From assembly GCA_017445845.1 (NCBI GenBank), contig JAFSRY010000070.1:1-46883 (forward strand): DNA of 46,883 nucleotides. The letters run 5' to 3'. Of the stretch, positions 33,769 to 40,943 are shown piece by piece. The stretch's first letter is position 1, and each line of letters opens with the position of its first letter. The DNA comes from Prevotella sp. Lineage in GTDB: Bacteria; Bacteroidota; Bacteroidia; Bacteroidales; Bacteroidaceae. Under the pieces are notes generated by a model that did not search any database, was not told the DNA's origin, and saw only the letters and a program-made list of their open reading frames with translations. The position numbers were made by a program, and so were the translations under genes.

Positions 33769-34637
33769 CGGGGTTGCAGGGCGCAGACGAACCGCTGCCT
33801 TCCGAACAGGTCATCGGCCACGACGACATCGTCGAAGCCGACCGCTTCGAGCCATCGGCACAGTTCAGCTGCATAAAGGGGATTGATTTCAAAGAACAGA
33901 CGACCGCCCGCCGTCAGCGTCTGCCGCGCATAACGGCCGATAGCCTCGTAGAAACACAGCGGCTGGTCATCGGGCACGAAGAGGGCTTGCGAAGGCTCAT
34001 AGTCGAGGACATGAGGTTCCATCTTCGCGCGTTCATTATTACATATATAAGGGGGATTGGAAACGATGACGTCCCAAGACTCATCGTGAGGTGGCAGAAG
34101 ATGAAGGGCATCGCGCCGTTGGAAAGACACATGGACATGTGTACATTTGGCATTCTCGCGCGCCACCTCCAGCGCATCTTCCGAGATGTCCCAGGCTTCG
34201 ACCGTGGCACCAGGCATCCGGGCTGCCAAGGTGCAGGCAATACAGCCTGAGCCGGTACCCACGTCCAACAGCCGGCAGGCTCCGTCATGCCGGTCGCCGC
34301 ACAGGCTGACGACCCACCGACAGAGCTCCTCGGTCTCGGGACGTGGAATGAGAACCGACGGCGACACCTTCAGCCACTGCCCACAGAAAGAAGCCTCGCC
34401 AAGGACATACTGAACGGGTTCTCCCGCTTCCACCCGAAGGATTCTTTCGGTAAAAAGCTGCTGCCGGTCGGCAGGAAGACGTTGCAGTCCGTCGGCCAAC
34501 AAATCGGCCAACGACAAGCCCAACAGGCGCTCGGCCAGCAGGCGCACGATGGCTTGCGCCTCGCCACGTCCCCAACGGGGCTCCAGACGATGCCACCAGT
34601 CGCGGTAGCTAAAAGAAGCGAAAAGTGCTTTTCTCAT
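33765..34637 (-). CDS. prmC: Release factor glutamine N5-methyltransferase PrmC
   Basis: 290 residues. N-terminal helical domain (1-90), then the SAM domain: IPRPETEELCRWV, LLDVGTGSGCIAC (GTGSGC 127-132) and the glutamine-methylating signature NPPY (194-197, IVSNPPYICNNE). It methylates the GGQ glutamine of release factors RF1/RF2 in the cytosol. The start codon lies in a short AATGAGCAATGAG repeat tract, so the repeat supplies the ATG. Its stop overlaps the recX start. Confidence 0.95.
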   Translation of the reverse strand: MRKALFASFSYRDWWHRLEPRWGRGEAQAIVRLLAERLLGLSLADLLADGLQRLPADRQQLFTERILRVEAGEPVQYVLGEASFCGQWLKVSPSVLIPRPETEELCRWVVSLCGDRHDGACRLLDVGTGSGCIACTLAARMPGATVEAWDISEDALEVARENAKCTHVHVSFQRRDALHLLPPHDESWDVIVSNPPYICNNERAKMEPHVLDYEPSQALFVPDDQPLCFYEAIGRYARQTLTAGGRLFFEINPLYAAELCRWLEAVGFDDVVVADDLFGRQRFVCALQPR

Positions 34638-34700
34638 TGCTCATTCTAAGTATAAAGCCATTACCTTGCCTACTCGCCTACTTGTCAACTCGTCAACTAA
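34632..34700. repeat. ATGAG-type and CTACTTGTCAACT-type repeats between PAP2 and prmC genes
   Basis: 34633-34650 (TCTCATTGCTCATT) is a short copy of the ATGAG repeat covering the prmC start. 34668-34697 (CCTACTCGCCTACTTGTC..) is a copy of the second AT-rich repeat type, also seen at 40424-40455 and 42217-42243. Confidence 0.6.
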
Positions 34701-35302
34701 AAAGTATAGGCCACATCAATGCCGTTGGGTGTCGGGACTACTGACAGCCGCGAGCGTTCACCCGTGAGTTTGTCCCCTATCCAATAGCCCACCTCCGTGG
34801 CGCCGATGCCGATGGCAGCACCTGCCGCACACTGCCACCAGTTGTGATGGTCGTGGCGGATGCGTTCTATCGACACGGCCGTCGCCGTGGCATAGCCAGC
34901 CACACTGATCCAAGGCGAATGATGACCATACTCCTTGGCAAGCAGATGGGCACCGGCAAAGGCCACCATCGAATGCCCCGAAGGGAAGCCGTGGTCGTCG
35001 CTATGGTCGGGGCGTTCCGATGACACCGAGAACTTCACGCTATAAGTCACGGCAGCCCCCACGACCAGCGAGGCAGCATTATTCACCAACAGGCGTCGCC
35101 AAGAACTCGCCGACTCGACGCCGCAACCCTTCAGCACATAGACTGAAGCCATCGGCACGAAGCGCAAGATGTCTTCCACACCGTCGGGCTGGGGTTGCGG
35201 CCGCTCGTCCTGTGCCTGTAAAGGCAAAGAAGAGAGAACCAAGAAGAATAACAACCACAGTCCTCTACAAGTCTCAATTAAGTAAGATTTCTCAATTCTC
35301 AT
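34697..35302 (-). CDS. PAP2-family phosphatase, exported, with altered third motif
   Basis: 201 residues. A signal peptide or first helix (RGLWLLFFLVLSSLPLQAQ) precedes the PAP2 motifs: K-x6-RP as KFSVSSERP, PSGH as FPSGHSMVAF, and the third motif, which should be SR-x5-H-x3-D, as ER-IRHDH-H-NWW-Q. The histidines of the catalytic pair are present, but the final Asp that supports the nucleophilic His is Gln. Lipid phosphate or undecaprenyl-diphosphate-type substrates are usual for the family; activity here is uncertain. The ATG and preceding gene's stop are three bases apart inside an ATGAG repeat. Confidence 0.8.
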   Translation of the reverse strand: MRIEKSYLIETCRGLWLLFFLVLSSLPLQAQDERPQPQPDGVEDILRFVPMASVYVLKGCGVESASSWRRLLVNNAASLVVGAAVTYSVKFSVSSERPDHSDDHGFPSGHSMVAFAGAHLLAKEYGHHSPWISVAGYATATAVSIERIRHDHHNWWQCAAGAAIGIGATEVGYWIGDKLTGERSRLSVVPTPNGIDVAYTF

Positions 35303-35353
35303 TCCTCATTTCTCATTGACTTTCCCTTCGGCCGCCGACCTTCGGTTCCTCAT
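35288..35353. repeat. ATGAG repeat forming the protease stop and PAP2 start
   Basis: On the minus strand AATGAGAAATGAGGAATGAG gives TGA (stop of the protease, 35308-35306) and ATG (start of PAP2, 35302-35300). 35333-35353 is the inverted copy of 28171-28191, and encodes protease residues MRNRRSA. Confidence 0.8.
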
Positions 35354-36388
35354 CTGCCCCACCACAGCAATCGTATAGAGTCGCACATAGTCGGCTGAGA
35401 GATAGACAAAACCACCGTAGGCATTCTCCGTACCCCACGAATTCTTTGCCAGATAGAACCGCTCGCCATTGCTGTCTTCGGCGATGCCCACAAGGGTCAG
35501 GCAGTGGTCGTCGGTAGTGCTGAGACGCTCGAACGACTGCTGCCGCAGCTGCTGCACATCGTCGACGCTGTCAAGGGTCAGCCGCGCCACACCTCTTTTG
35601 AAATCGAAGGCTTTGTTCGAGATGTCACCTTCCCAGCACACGGCATGACCCGAAAGCAAGGTGCTGTCGACCGCCGCCATCAGTTCGTCAATAGGAACAT
35701 TACGGAAGCGGCACTGCTCGCGGTTGTCAGGAAATTCCAAAACGACATCCTCCTGAAAACCGTGATGCGTGAAACTCGTCAGCGCCACATACGCCTCCGG
35801 ACGACAGACGCTGCGCCCGAACTGCTGCGGCGTATATTCAACGCCCGCCATGAAGACAAACCGCGGCAGGAAACCCAGCTCGCTGTCGAAGAGGGCATCG
35901 GTATGCCGTGCTAACTGTGCGAACGACTTACTCGTGCGGGCAGCCTGCTCCACCTTCCGACAAAGCACATGATAGTTCAGCGACGACGGCCCATGATAAG
36001 TATCAAAGGGTTCGGCCCCATACTGCTCCAGCAGCCGTAGTGTCATCGGCATCATACCACGCATGGAAATAGGCTTTCGGCCACGCGAGAGATAATAATG
36101 CAATGCCTGCTCCGACAGATACTGCCGGCAAAGGTAGTCGGCAGAAAGGTTCACCGAGTCGCCCATCACCAGACGGTCGGTCTCCACCGTTGCCAGCATG
36201 GCATAGATCCAGCACGACTCACTGTGGCCCTGCTGCTTCACGGGAGTCGTCGGCAGGCGGACAATATCACTGAACACCTCGGTCTCTCCTGACGTTGCCA
36301 CATCCTTGTGGCAGCCTGAGAGAAGGAGAAGGAAGATCAACAACAGACATCCCCAAGTCTCACCTAAGCGAAATTCCACATTCCTCAT
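35306..36388 (-). CDS. Papain-like (C1, bleomycin-hydrolase type) cysteine protease lipoprotein
   Basis: 360 residues. The lipobox LLLSGC puts the lipidated Cys at 26. The catalytic core is VKQQGHSESCW (oxyanion Gln, nucleophile C59), DDHCLTLVG (H295) and AKNSWG (N316), the C1B/aminopeptidase-C arrangement. As a lipoprotein it is expected to be anchored in the periplasm or outer membrane and to cleave peptides. Both ends are built from ATGAG repeat: the N-terminus MRNVEFRLGETWG and the C-terminal VNEK. The 5' coding end resembles that of the PAP2 gene downstream. It belongs to the hemolysin III - protease - PAP2 - prmC run. Confidence 0.85.
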   Translation of the reverse strand: MRNVEFRLGETWGCLLLIFLLLLSGCHKDVATSGETEVFSDIVRLPTTPVKQQGHSESCWIYAMLATVETDRLVMGDSVNLSADYLCRQYLSEQALHYYLSRGRKPISMRGMMPMTLRLLEQYGAEPFDTYHGPSSLNYHVLCRKVEQAARTSKSFAQLARHTDALFDSELGFLPRFVFMAGVEYTPQQFGRSVCRPEAYVALTSFTHHGFQEDVVLEFPDNREQCRFRNVPIDELMAAVDSTLLSGHAVCWEGDISNKAFDFKRGVARLTLDSVDDVQQLRQQSFERLSTTDDHCLTLVGIAEDSNGERFYLAKNSWGTENAYGGFVYLSADYVRLYTIAVVGQMRNRRSAAEGKVNEK

Positions 36389-36404
36389 TTCTCATTCCTC
36401 ACAA
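36372..36404. repeat. ATGAG repeat forming the hemolysin III stop and protease start
   Basis: Minus strand TGAGGAATGAGAAATGAGG: the first TGA ends the hemolysin III gene (36401-36399) and a later ATG (36388-36386) starts the protease gene. Confidence 0.8.
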
Positions 36405-37052
36405 ATTCAACAGCATGTCCCACACCGCAATGATATGGCAGACACTGCCCGCCAAGACAAAGAAGTGGAACACCGTATGCATGAACGGACGACTCTTCAG
36501 ACTATAGAAGACAGCACCCGTCAGGTAACACACGCCCTCGGCAATAATCCAGCTGACAGCGCCGACACTCACATTGTCGACCAGCGGCTTAAAAGCCACC
36601 AACACACTCAGCCCCATCAGACAGAAACACACCGTCTCCAGATGGCTGTGGTCTTTAAGACGGACGAAACTCGCTATCGTACCCGCCACCGCTGCCACCC
36701 ACACAAAGGCAAACAGCGCCCAACCCCAGCCGCCAGCCTGACGAAGCGCCACCAACGTGATGGGAGAATAAGAACCTGCTATATGCCAGTAGATGGCGGC
36801 ATGGTCCCACTTGCGCAGCCGATGCTTCCAACGGCTGCCCGACGGTGCAGCATGATAGACCGTCGACGCCACATAAGACATCAGCATACCAAACAGATAA
36901 AGCACCACACCTGCCGTAGCCCAGCCGTTTCCGTTACGGCCACACCAAATCAGAAAAGCAATGCCTACGGCAATGCCAAGAAGGATGCCCGCACCATGCG
37001 ACCACGCATTCCAAAGCTCCTCCGTACGACTGAAAAAACCTTGTCTGTCCAT
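36399..37052 (-). CDS. Hemolysin III / PAQR-family membrane protein
   Basis: 217 residues with seven predicted helices. Family metal-site motifs are present: SYVASTVYHAAP with a following WDHAAIYWHIAGSYSPI, and the C-terminal HTVFHFFVLAGSVCHIIA. Members are related to adiponectin receptors and may be zinc-dependent amide hydrolases; hemolysis is not a safe inference. A minus-strand TAATTTTG box at 37068-37061 would put the start of transcription within a few bases of the ATG, so the mRNA may be almost leaderless. Divergent from greA. Confidence 0.9.
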   Translation of the reverse strand: MDRQGFFSRTEELWNAWSHGAGILLGIAVGIAFLIWCGRNGNGWATAGVVLYLFGMLMSYVASTVYHAAPSGSRWKHRLRKWDHAAIYWHIAGSYSPITLVALRQAGGWGWALFAFVWVAAVAGTIASFVRLKDHSHLETVCFCLMGLSVLVAFKPLVDNVSVGAVSWIIAEGVCYLTGAVFYSLKSRPFMHTVFHFFVLAGSVCHIIAVWDMLLNL

Positions 37053-37060
37053 AACCTCTG

Positions 37061-37068
37061 CAAAATTA
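37061..37068 (-). promoter_or_regulatory. -7 box of the hemolysin III operon
   Basis: Minus strand TAATTTTG, nine bases from the ATG at 37052; no clear TTTG further up. Confidence 0.5.
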
Positions 37069-37086
37069 CAAAAAAAACACGAAAAG

Positions 37087-37118
37087 TTTGGTCATTTCAG
37101 AAACATTTCTTAACTTTG
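37087..37118 (+). promoter_or_regulatory. greA promoter
   Basis: TTTG 37087-37090, 20 bases, TAACTTTG 37111-37118; start of transcription near 37125, giving a leader of about 165 bases. Confidence 0.75.
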
Positions 37119-37180
37119 CACGCAGAAACAAAAAAATCCATACAGAAGAAGTAACTACTGACACAGCAAAAGATTGTGCG

Positions 37181-37221
37181 GAATTTCGACGTCAAGAACA
37201 AGTCGGAATTCTTTATTTTTT
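37181..37221 (+). terminator. Terminator-like hairpin in the greA leader (possible attenuator)
   Basis: GAATTTCGAC (37181-37190) pairs with GTCGGAATTC (37202-37211, one G-T pair) and is followed at once by TTTATTTTTT. It lies between the greA promoter and the greA start, so it could end a leader RNA of about 97 bases. Confidence 0.65.
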
Positions 37222-37289
37222 ACTGTGCAGAAAAAAACAACAAACCATAGACCCCTAACGGGGAGCAACTAATAAAAAAAAGAACGAAT

Positions 37290-37757
37290 ATGGCTTACAT
37301 GTCACAAGAAGGCTATGAGAAACTCATCGCCGAACTCAGAAGACTCGAAGGCATAGAGCGCCCGAAGGCCTCTGCCGCCATCGCCGAGGCACGCGACAAG
37401 GGTGACCTCAGCGAAAACTCAGAGTATGATGCCGCAAAAGAAGCACAGGCACACCTCGAAAACAAAATAAACCAACTTAAACTCACCATCGCCGAAGCAA
37501 AAATCGTCGATACCAAGCGACTCTCTTCCGACGCCGTACAGATACTGTCGAAAGTAGAAATGACAAACCTCGCAACGGGAGCAAAAATGGCATATACCAT
37601 CGTCAGCGAAGAAGAAGCCAACTTCCGCGAAGGAAAACTCTCCATCAAGACACCCATCGCACAGGGCCTGCTCAACAAGCGAGTGGGCGACGTAGCTGAA
37701 ATAAAAATACCCGCAGGAACCATGAAACTGCGCATCGACAATATCACCATCGGATAA
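37290..37757 (+). CDS. greA: Transcription elongation factor GreA
   Basis: 155 residues, usual length. N-terminal coiled-coil finger (MSQEGYEKLIAELRRLEGIERPKA..) with the acidic tip DKGDLSENSEYDAAKEAQ, and the C-terminal FKBP-like domain with TNLATGAKMAYTIVS and SIKTPIAQGLLNKRVGDVAEI. It stimulates RNA cleavage by backtracked RNA polymerase. The gene has its own promoter and a long structured leader. The HIT-family gene follows after 14 bases. Confidence 0.98.
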   Translation: MAYMSQEGYEKLIAELRRLEGIERPKASAAIAEARDKGDLSENSEYDAAKEAQAHLENKINQLKLTIAEAKIVDTKRLSSDAVQILSKVEMTNLATGAKMAYTIVSEEEANFREGKLSIKTPIAQGLLNKRVGDVAEIKIPAGTMKLRIDNITIG

Positions 37758-37771
37758 ACAATAAAAAAACT

Positions 37772-38173
37772 ATGAGCATCTTCAGCAAAATAGCAGCAGG
37801 AGAAATACCCTCCTACAAATGCGCCGAGAACGAACAGTTCTACGCATTCCTCGACATCAGTCCCGTATCAAAAGGACACACACTCGTCATACCAAGACGT
37901 GAAATAGACTACATCTTCGACCTCACAGACGAAGAACTCGCCGCCATGCAAGTATTCGCCAAACACGTCGCACTCGCCATACGGGAAGTCTTCAAGTGCA
38001 GAAAAGTAGCACAAGTAGTACTCGGACTCGAAGTGCCACACGCACACATACACCTCATCCCCATGAACACCGAAGACGATGTCAACTTCCATCGACCCAA
38101 GCAGCAGTTCCCGGCCGAAGAGATGAAGCAAATCGCCGACAGCATCTACGCCGCCTACCAGAAACAGCAATAA
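37772..38173 (+). CDS. HIT-family nucleotide-binding protein (Hint type)
   Basis: 133 residues. Starts SIFSKIAAGEIPSYK; PVSKGHTLVIPRREIDYIFDL; and the histidine triad HAHIHLIP (H90, H92, H94), the Hint-type nucleoside phosphoramidase or nucleotide hydrolase motif. Cytosolic. Co-transcribed with greA and ended by a terminator at 38203-38234. Confidence 0.95.
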   Translation: MSIFSKIAAGEIPSYKCAENEQFYAFLDISPVSKGHTLVIPRREIDYIFDLTDEELAAMQVFAKHVALAIREVFKCRKVAQVVLGLEVPHAHIHLIPMNTEDDVNFHRPKQQFPAEEMKQIADSIYAAYQKQQ

Positions 38174-38202
38174 AGACTATTCCCCCAAAAAAACATTATA
38201 AA

Positions 38203-38234
38203 AGACAGGTTCGCTGTAGAACCTGTCTTTTTTC
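38203..38234 (+). terminator. Terminator of greA - HIT
   Basis: AGACAGGTTC (38203-38212) and GAACCTGTCT (38219-38228) form a perfect stem with a T-run after it. Confidence 0.9.
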
Positions 38235-38369
38235 GTAACACATACATCTTGGTAGATTGGTAGATGTCCCGAAGCAAACGGTATGGAATAGGGTCAACAA
38301 AATCAAAGAAGCGTTAGGAGTTGTCTCATTGTGACCAAAGGCTGGTCTCAACGGCACAACGAGTAGACT

Positions 38370-38407
38370 GAGCCCCCCAACCCAAAGGGAGAAGGTTGGG
38401 GGGTGGC
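38370..38407. repeat. GC-rich palindromic repeat between convergent genes
   Basis: AGCCCCCCAACCC (from 38371) is inverted as GGTTGGGGGGTGG (to 38407) around AAAGGGAGAA. It lies between the HIT gene terminator and the 3' end of the unknown secreted protein. Confidence 0.75.
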
Positions 38408-38428
38408 CTTGCTTTCTTCTATAGCCTC

Positions 38429-40414
38429 CTACTTCAGGAAGTTGACGGTACGTTGGGGCGAATAGAGTTCCCACAGCGAGGCTGCTGTCCACCCCGGTGC
38501 GAAGATGTCGTTGTAGTAGCCTTTTCCGTTCTTTCCGTAGTCCCATGCGGTATGCTGGACGACTTCGGGGTTGAAGCCTTCGTGGCCGATGCCGCAGAGT
38601 CGTTCGGGCGTGGGCATGAGTTGGTTGAGCGACGAATAGATGAGGTCGTTCATCTGCATGAAGCGGGACTCCTGCAGTGTTTCGCCGAGCCACTTGACGA
38701 TGTGTGCGAGTTCGAAGACGAAGACGTCGACGTGGTTGTTCTCTACCGAGACGTTACTCCATCCGCGGCTACGGAAGCCGAGGTCGCCGAGCATCTGCCC
38801 CTGTGCGAAGGGCACGTCCCAGAGGTAGTACCATGAGAGGGCGAAGTAGGCGGCCTGACGACAGAGGTCGATATAGTGCTGGCGTTCCTTGGCCTTGGTG
38901 ACCATTGCCAGATAATAGGTGGCGGTGACGGCGGCGATGGCAGCCTCCTTGTCTTCGCAGTTGGCATCGAGGGTTGACGAGAAGTAGTCGCTCTTCGAGA
39001 TGATGTTCTGCTCGAGGTAGTCGACGGTGCGTTTGGCTGCTGCCAGATAGCGTTTGTCGCCAAAGTATTTGTAACCCATGACGAGGGCGGAGGTGGCGGA
39101 AGGCGTTGAGCCTCCGCTGGCATCGATGTCGGCACCGCTGTCGTTGAACTTACGGGCATAGTGGCCGTCGGCTTTCTGCAACGTCAGGAAGTTGTCGAGG
39201 AGGGTGCGGATGCGCTGTTCCCATTCTTTGTGCTTGCGGCCTTGTTCCTTTTCGTACTTGAGGTAGAGGAGCACGGCGTAGATGCCTTCCGACTGCTGGC
39301 GGATGCTGTGGACGACTTTGTCGTCGGCCGGGATGCCGTCGTGGAAGAAGATTTCATCGAAGAAGTAGCCAGCCTTGGTGAAGCCGTTCTGAAGGAAGCT
39401 GTCGAAGATGGCGTTGGCCTGGTCGATGAGATCCTGCTCATGGTGCTGCTCACCGTATTCAAGGGTGTTGAAACCATTGAGGAGGGGTCTTCCGCAGAAG
39501 CCGAGCTGCATGATGCCGACGGGTTCGCAGGTGTCGATGCGCAGGCCGTGGCCTGAGTTGAACTTCAAGGGGTACTTGTCGATGTAGGAGGCGCGGAAAT
39601 ACTTGCTGAGCTGTGTCTTCATCTGTTCGGCTGTATAGAGGGCCTTGATGGGTTTGGGGCTCATCTGGTCGAAGCTGTATTCCCATGTCTTGCTGACGAA
39701 CTGTCCGTAGCTGTCGGCCTTTCTGGCCCGGATGCGCCAGGTGAGGGTCTTCACTTCTCCGGGTTCGAGTTTGGCAAAGGCCTGTATGGCGGGAGCCAGC
39801 GTGAGTTTGCGGATGTAACGGCGCGGTGTCTCCATATAGGGATAGCCGAAGGTGAGTCGTGCTGAGGGTCCTTCGCCGTCGATACCGAGGAAGCCGAGGG
39901 ATGTCTTTCCCGAAAGGATGACTTCTCCTTCCTGGTGGGTGGTGAGGGCATCGCATCCGTCTTCCTGTTGGCGCAGCACGCTGACATACTGTCCCGTCTG
40001 CTGGTTGTAGGTACTGGTGAGCGGTGTCGAGAGGCGGTCTTCGCGGAAGTTCCAGGCTTTGGAGGTATGGAACGACGGTGCCTCGCGTGGTGAGCGGAGG
40101 TTGCGATGATACCAGAATCCTGGCAGGTAATACTCGCAATCGACCGATGGGAAGCCTGTGTTGAGGCTGGCCTGATAGCTGAAGTAGACGCGCTTCTTTG
40201 CCAGGATGGTGACGGTGTAGACGACATCATCTCCGTCCTGCCGCTCGTTGGCGGTGACGGTGATGGGCAACTGGCTTTGGGCAACCTTGTCGAGGTCGTA
40301 GCTCACCGCGGCGTTTCCAGGTTGCTTGATGCTGATTTTCGATTTGATGTCGATGGCTTGAACGGCTGTTGCTGCCATCAGGAGCAGTGCTCCGAGTAGG
40401 ATTTTGTTCTTCAT
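38429..40414 (-). CDS. Unknown secreted protein with probable alpha-barrel domain
   Basis: 661 residues that I do not recognise. A signal peptide (MKNKILLGALLLMAATAVQA) is followed by a beta-rich half (about 20-260, with ITVTANERQDGDDVVYTVTI and EPGEVKTLTWRIRARK). From about 270 a helical half has recurring hairpins and aromatic-rich turns (GYFFDEIFFHDG, GIYAVLLYLKY, DGHYARKFNDSGADIDASGGSTPSATSALV, NNHVDVFVFELAHIVKWLGE, GYYNDIFAPGWTAASLWELY). This resembles an (alpha/alpha) toroid of the kind found in polysaccharide lyases and six-hairpin glycosidases, but no known catalytic signature is clear. It is last in the porU - porV - ispF run, 36 bases after ispF, with a repeat in the gap, and has no type IX sorting tail. 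Confidence 0.6.
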   Translation of the reverse strand: MKNKILLGALLLMAATAVQAIDIKSKISIKQPGNAAVSYDLDKVAQSQLPITVTANERQDGDDVVYTVTILAKKRVYFSYQASLNTGFPSVDCEYYLPGFWYHRNLRSPREAPSFHTSKAWNFREDRLSTPLTSTYNQQTGQYVSVLRQQEDGCDALTTHQEGEVILSGKTSLGFLGIDGEGPSARLTFGYPYMETPRRYIRKLTLAPAIQAFAKLEPGEVKTLTWRIRARKADSYGQFVSKTWEYSFDQMSPKPIKALYTAEQMKTQLSKYFRASYIDKYPLKFNSGHGLRIDTCEPVGIMQLGFCGRPLLNGFNTLEYGEQHHEQDLIDQANAIFDSFLQNGFTKAGYFFDEIFFHDGIPADDKVVHSIRQQSEGIYAVLLYLKYEKEQGRKHKEWEQRIRTLLDNFLTLQKADGHYARKFNDSGADIDASGGSTPSATSALVMGYKYFGDKRYLAAAKRTVDYLEQNIISKSDYFSSTLDANCEDKEAAIAAVTATYYLAMVTKAKERQHYIDLCRQAAYFALSWYYLWDVPFAQGQMLGDLGFRSRGWSNVSVENNHVDVFVFELAHIVKWLGETLQESRFMQMNDLIYSSLNQLMPTPERLCGIGHEGFNPEVVQHTAWDYGKNGKGYYNDIFAPGWTAASLWELYSPQRTVNFLK

Positions 40415-40423
40415 TATGTTTTT

Positions 40424-40455
40424 TTGGTTGTCTACTTGTTTACTTGTCTACTAAC
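40424..40455. repeat. CTACTTGTCTACT-type repeat
   Basis: TTGTCTACTTGTTTACTTGTCTACT: short tandem units, filling the gap between ispF and the unknown secreted gene and overlapping the ispF stop. Confidence 0.6.
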
Positions 40456-40933
40456 AAATCATTTCTATCAGGCCGACGGCATATGCAGCGAGTCCTTCTT
40501 CACGGCCGACGAAGCCGAGGTGTTCAGTGGTTGTGGCCTTGATGGAGATGGCATCGGGGTCGATGCCGATGACGTCGGCCAGACACTGTTGCATGGCAGG
40601 AATGTGAGGGTTGAGTTTCGGGTGCTGGGCGCATACCGTAGCATCGATGTTTCCCACTCGGTAGCCCTTGGTGGCAATCAGTCTGACGGTGTCACGCAGG
40701 ATGATCTTACTGTCCATGCCGAGGGTCTTTTCGGAGTTGTCGGGGAAGTGATAGCCGATGTCGCGCATGTTGGCGGCTCCCAAGAGTGCGTCGCAGATGG
40801 CATGGATGAGGACGTCGGCATCGCTGTGCCCGAGTAGTCCCTGTGTATGTTCAATCTTTATTCCACCGAGTATGAGGTCGCGACCCTCTACCAACTGATG
40901 GACATCATAGCCGAAACCAATGCGAAAGTTCAT
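40451..40933 (-). CDS. ispF: 2-C-methyl-D-erythritol 2,4-cyclodiphosphate synthase
   Basis: 160 residues from ATG 40933; a longer frame overlaps porV and is not supported. Zinc ligands D10 and H12 (GYDVH) and H44 (VLIHAICD), the loop GHSDADV (35-41), and the C-terminal ATTTEHLGFVGREEG are all present. It closes the cyclodiphosphate ring in the non-mevalonate isoprenoid pathway in the cytosol. It starts 10 bases after porV, so an essential housekeeping gene shares the secretion-gene transcript. Confidence 0.97.
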   Translation of the reverse strand: MNFRIGFGYDVHQLVEGRDLILGGIKIEHTQGLLGHSDADVLIHAICDALLGAANMRDIGYHFPDNSEKTLGMDSKIILRDTVRLIATKGYRVGNIDATVCAQHPKLNPHIPAMQQCLADVIGIDPDAISIKATTTEHLGFVGREEGLAAYAVGLIEMIC

Positions 40934-40943
40934 ATCCGTCTTT

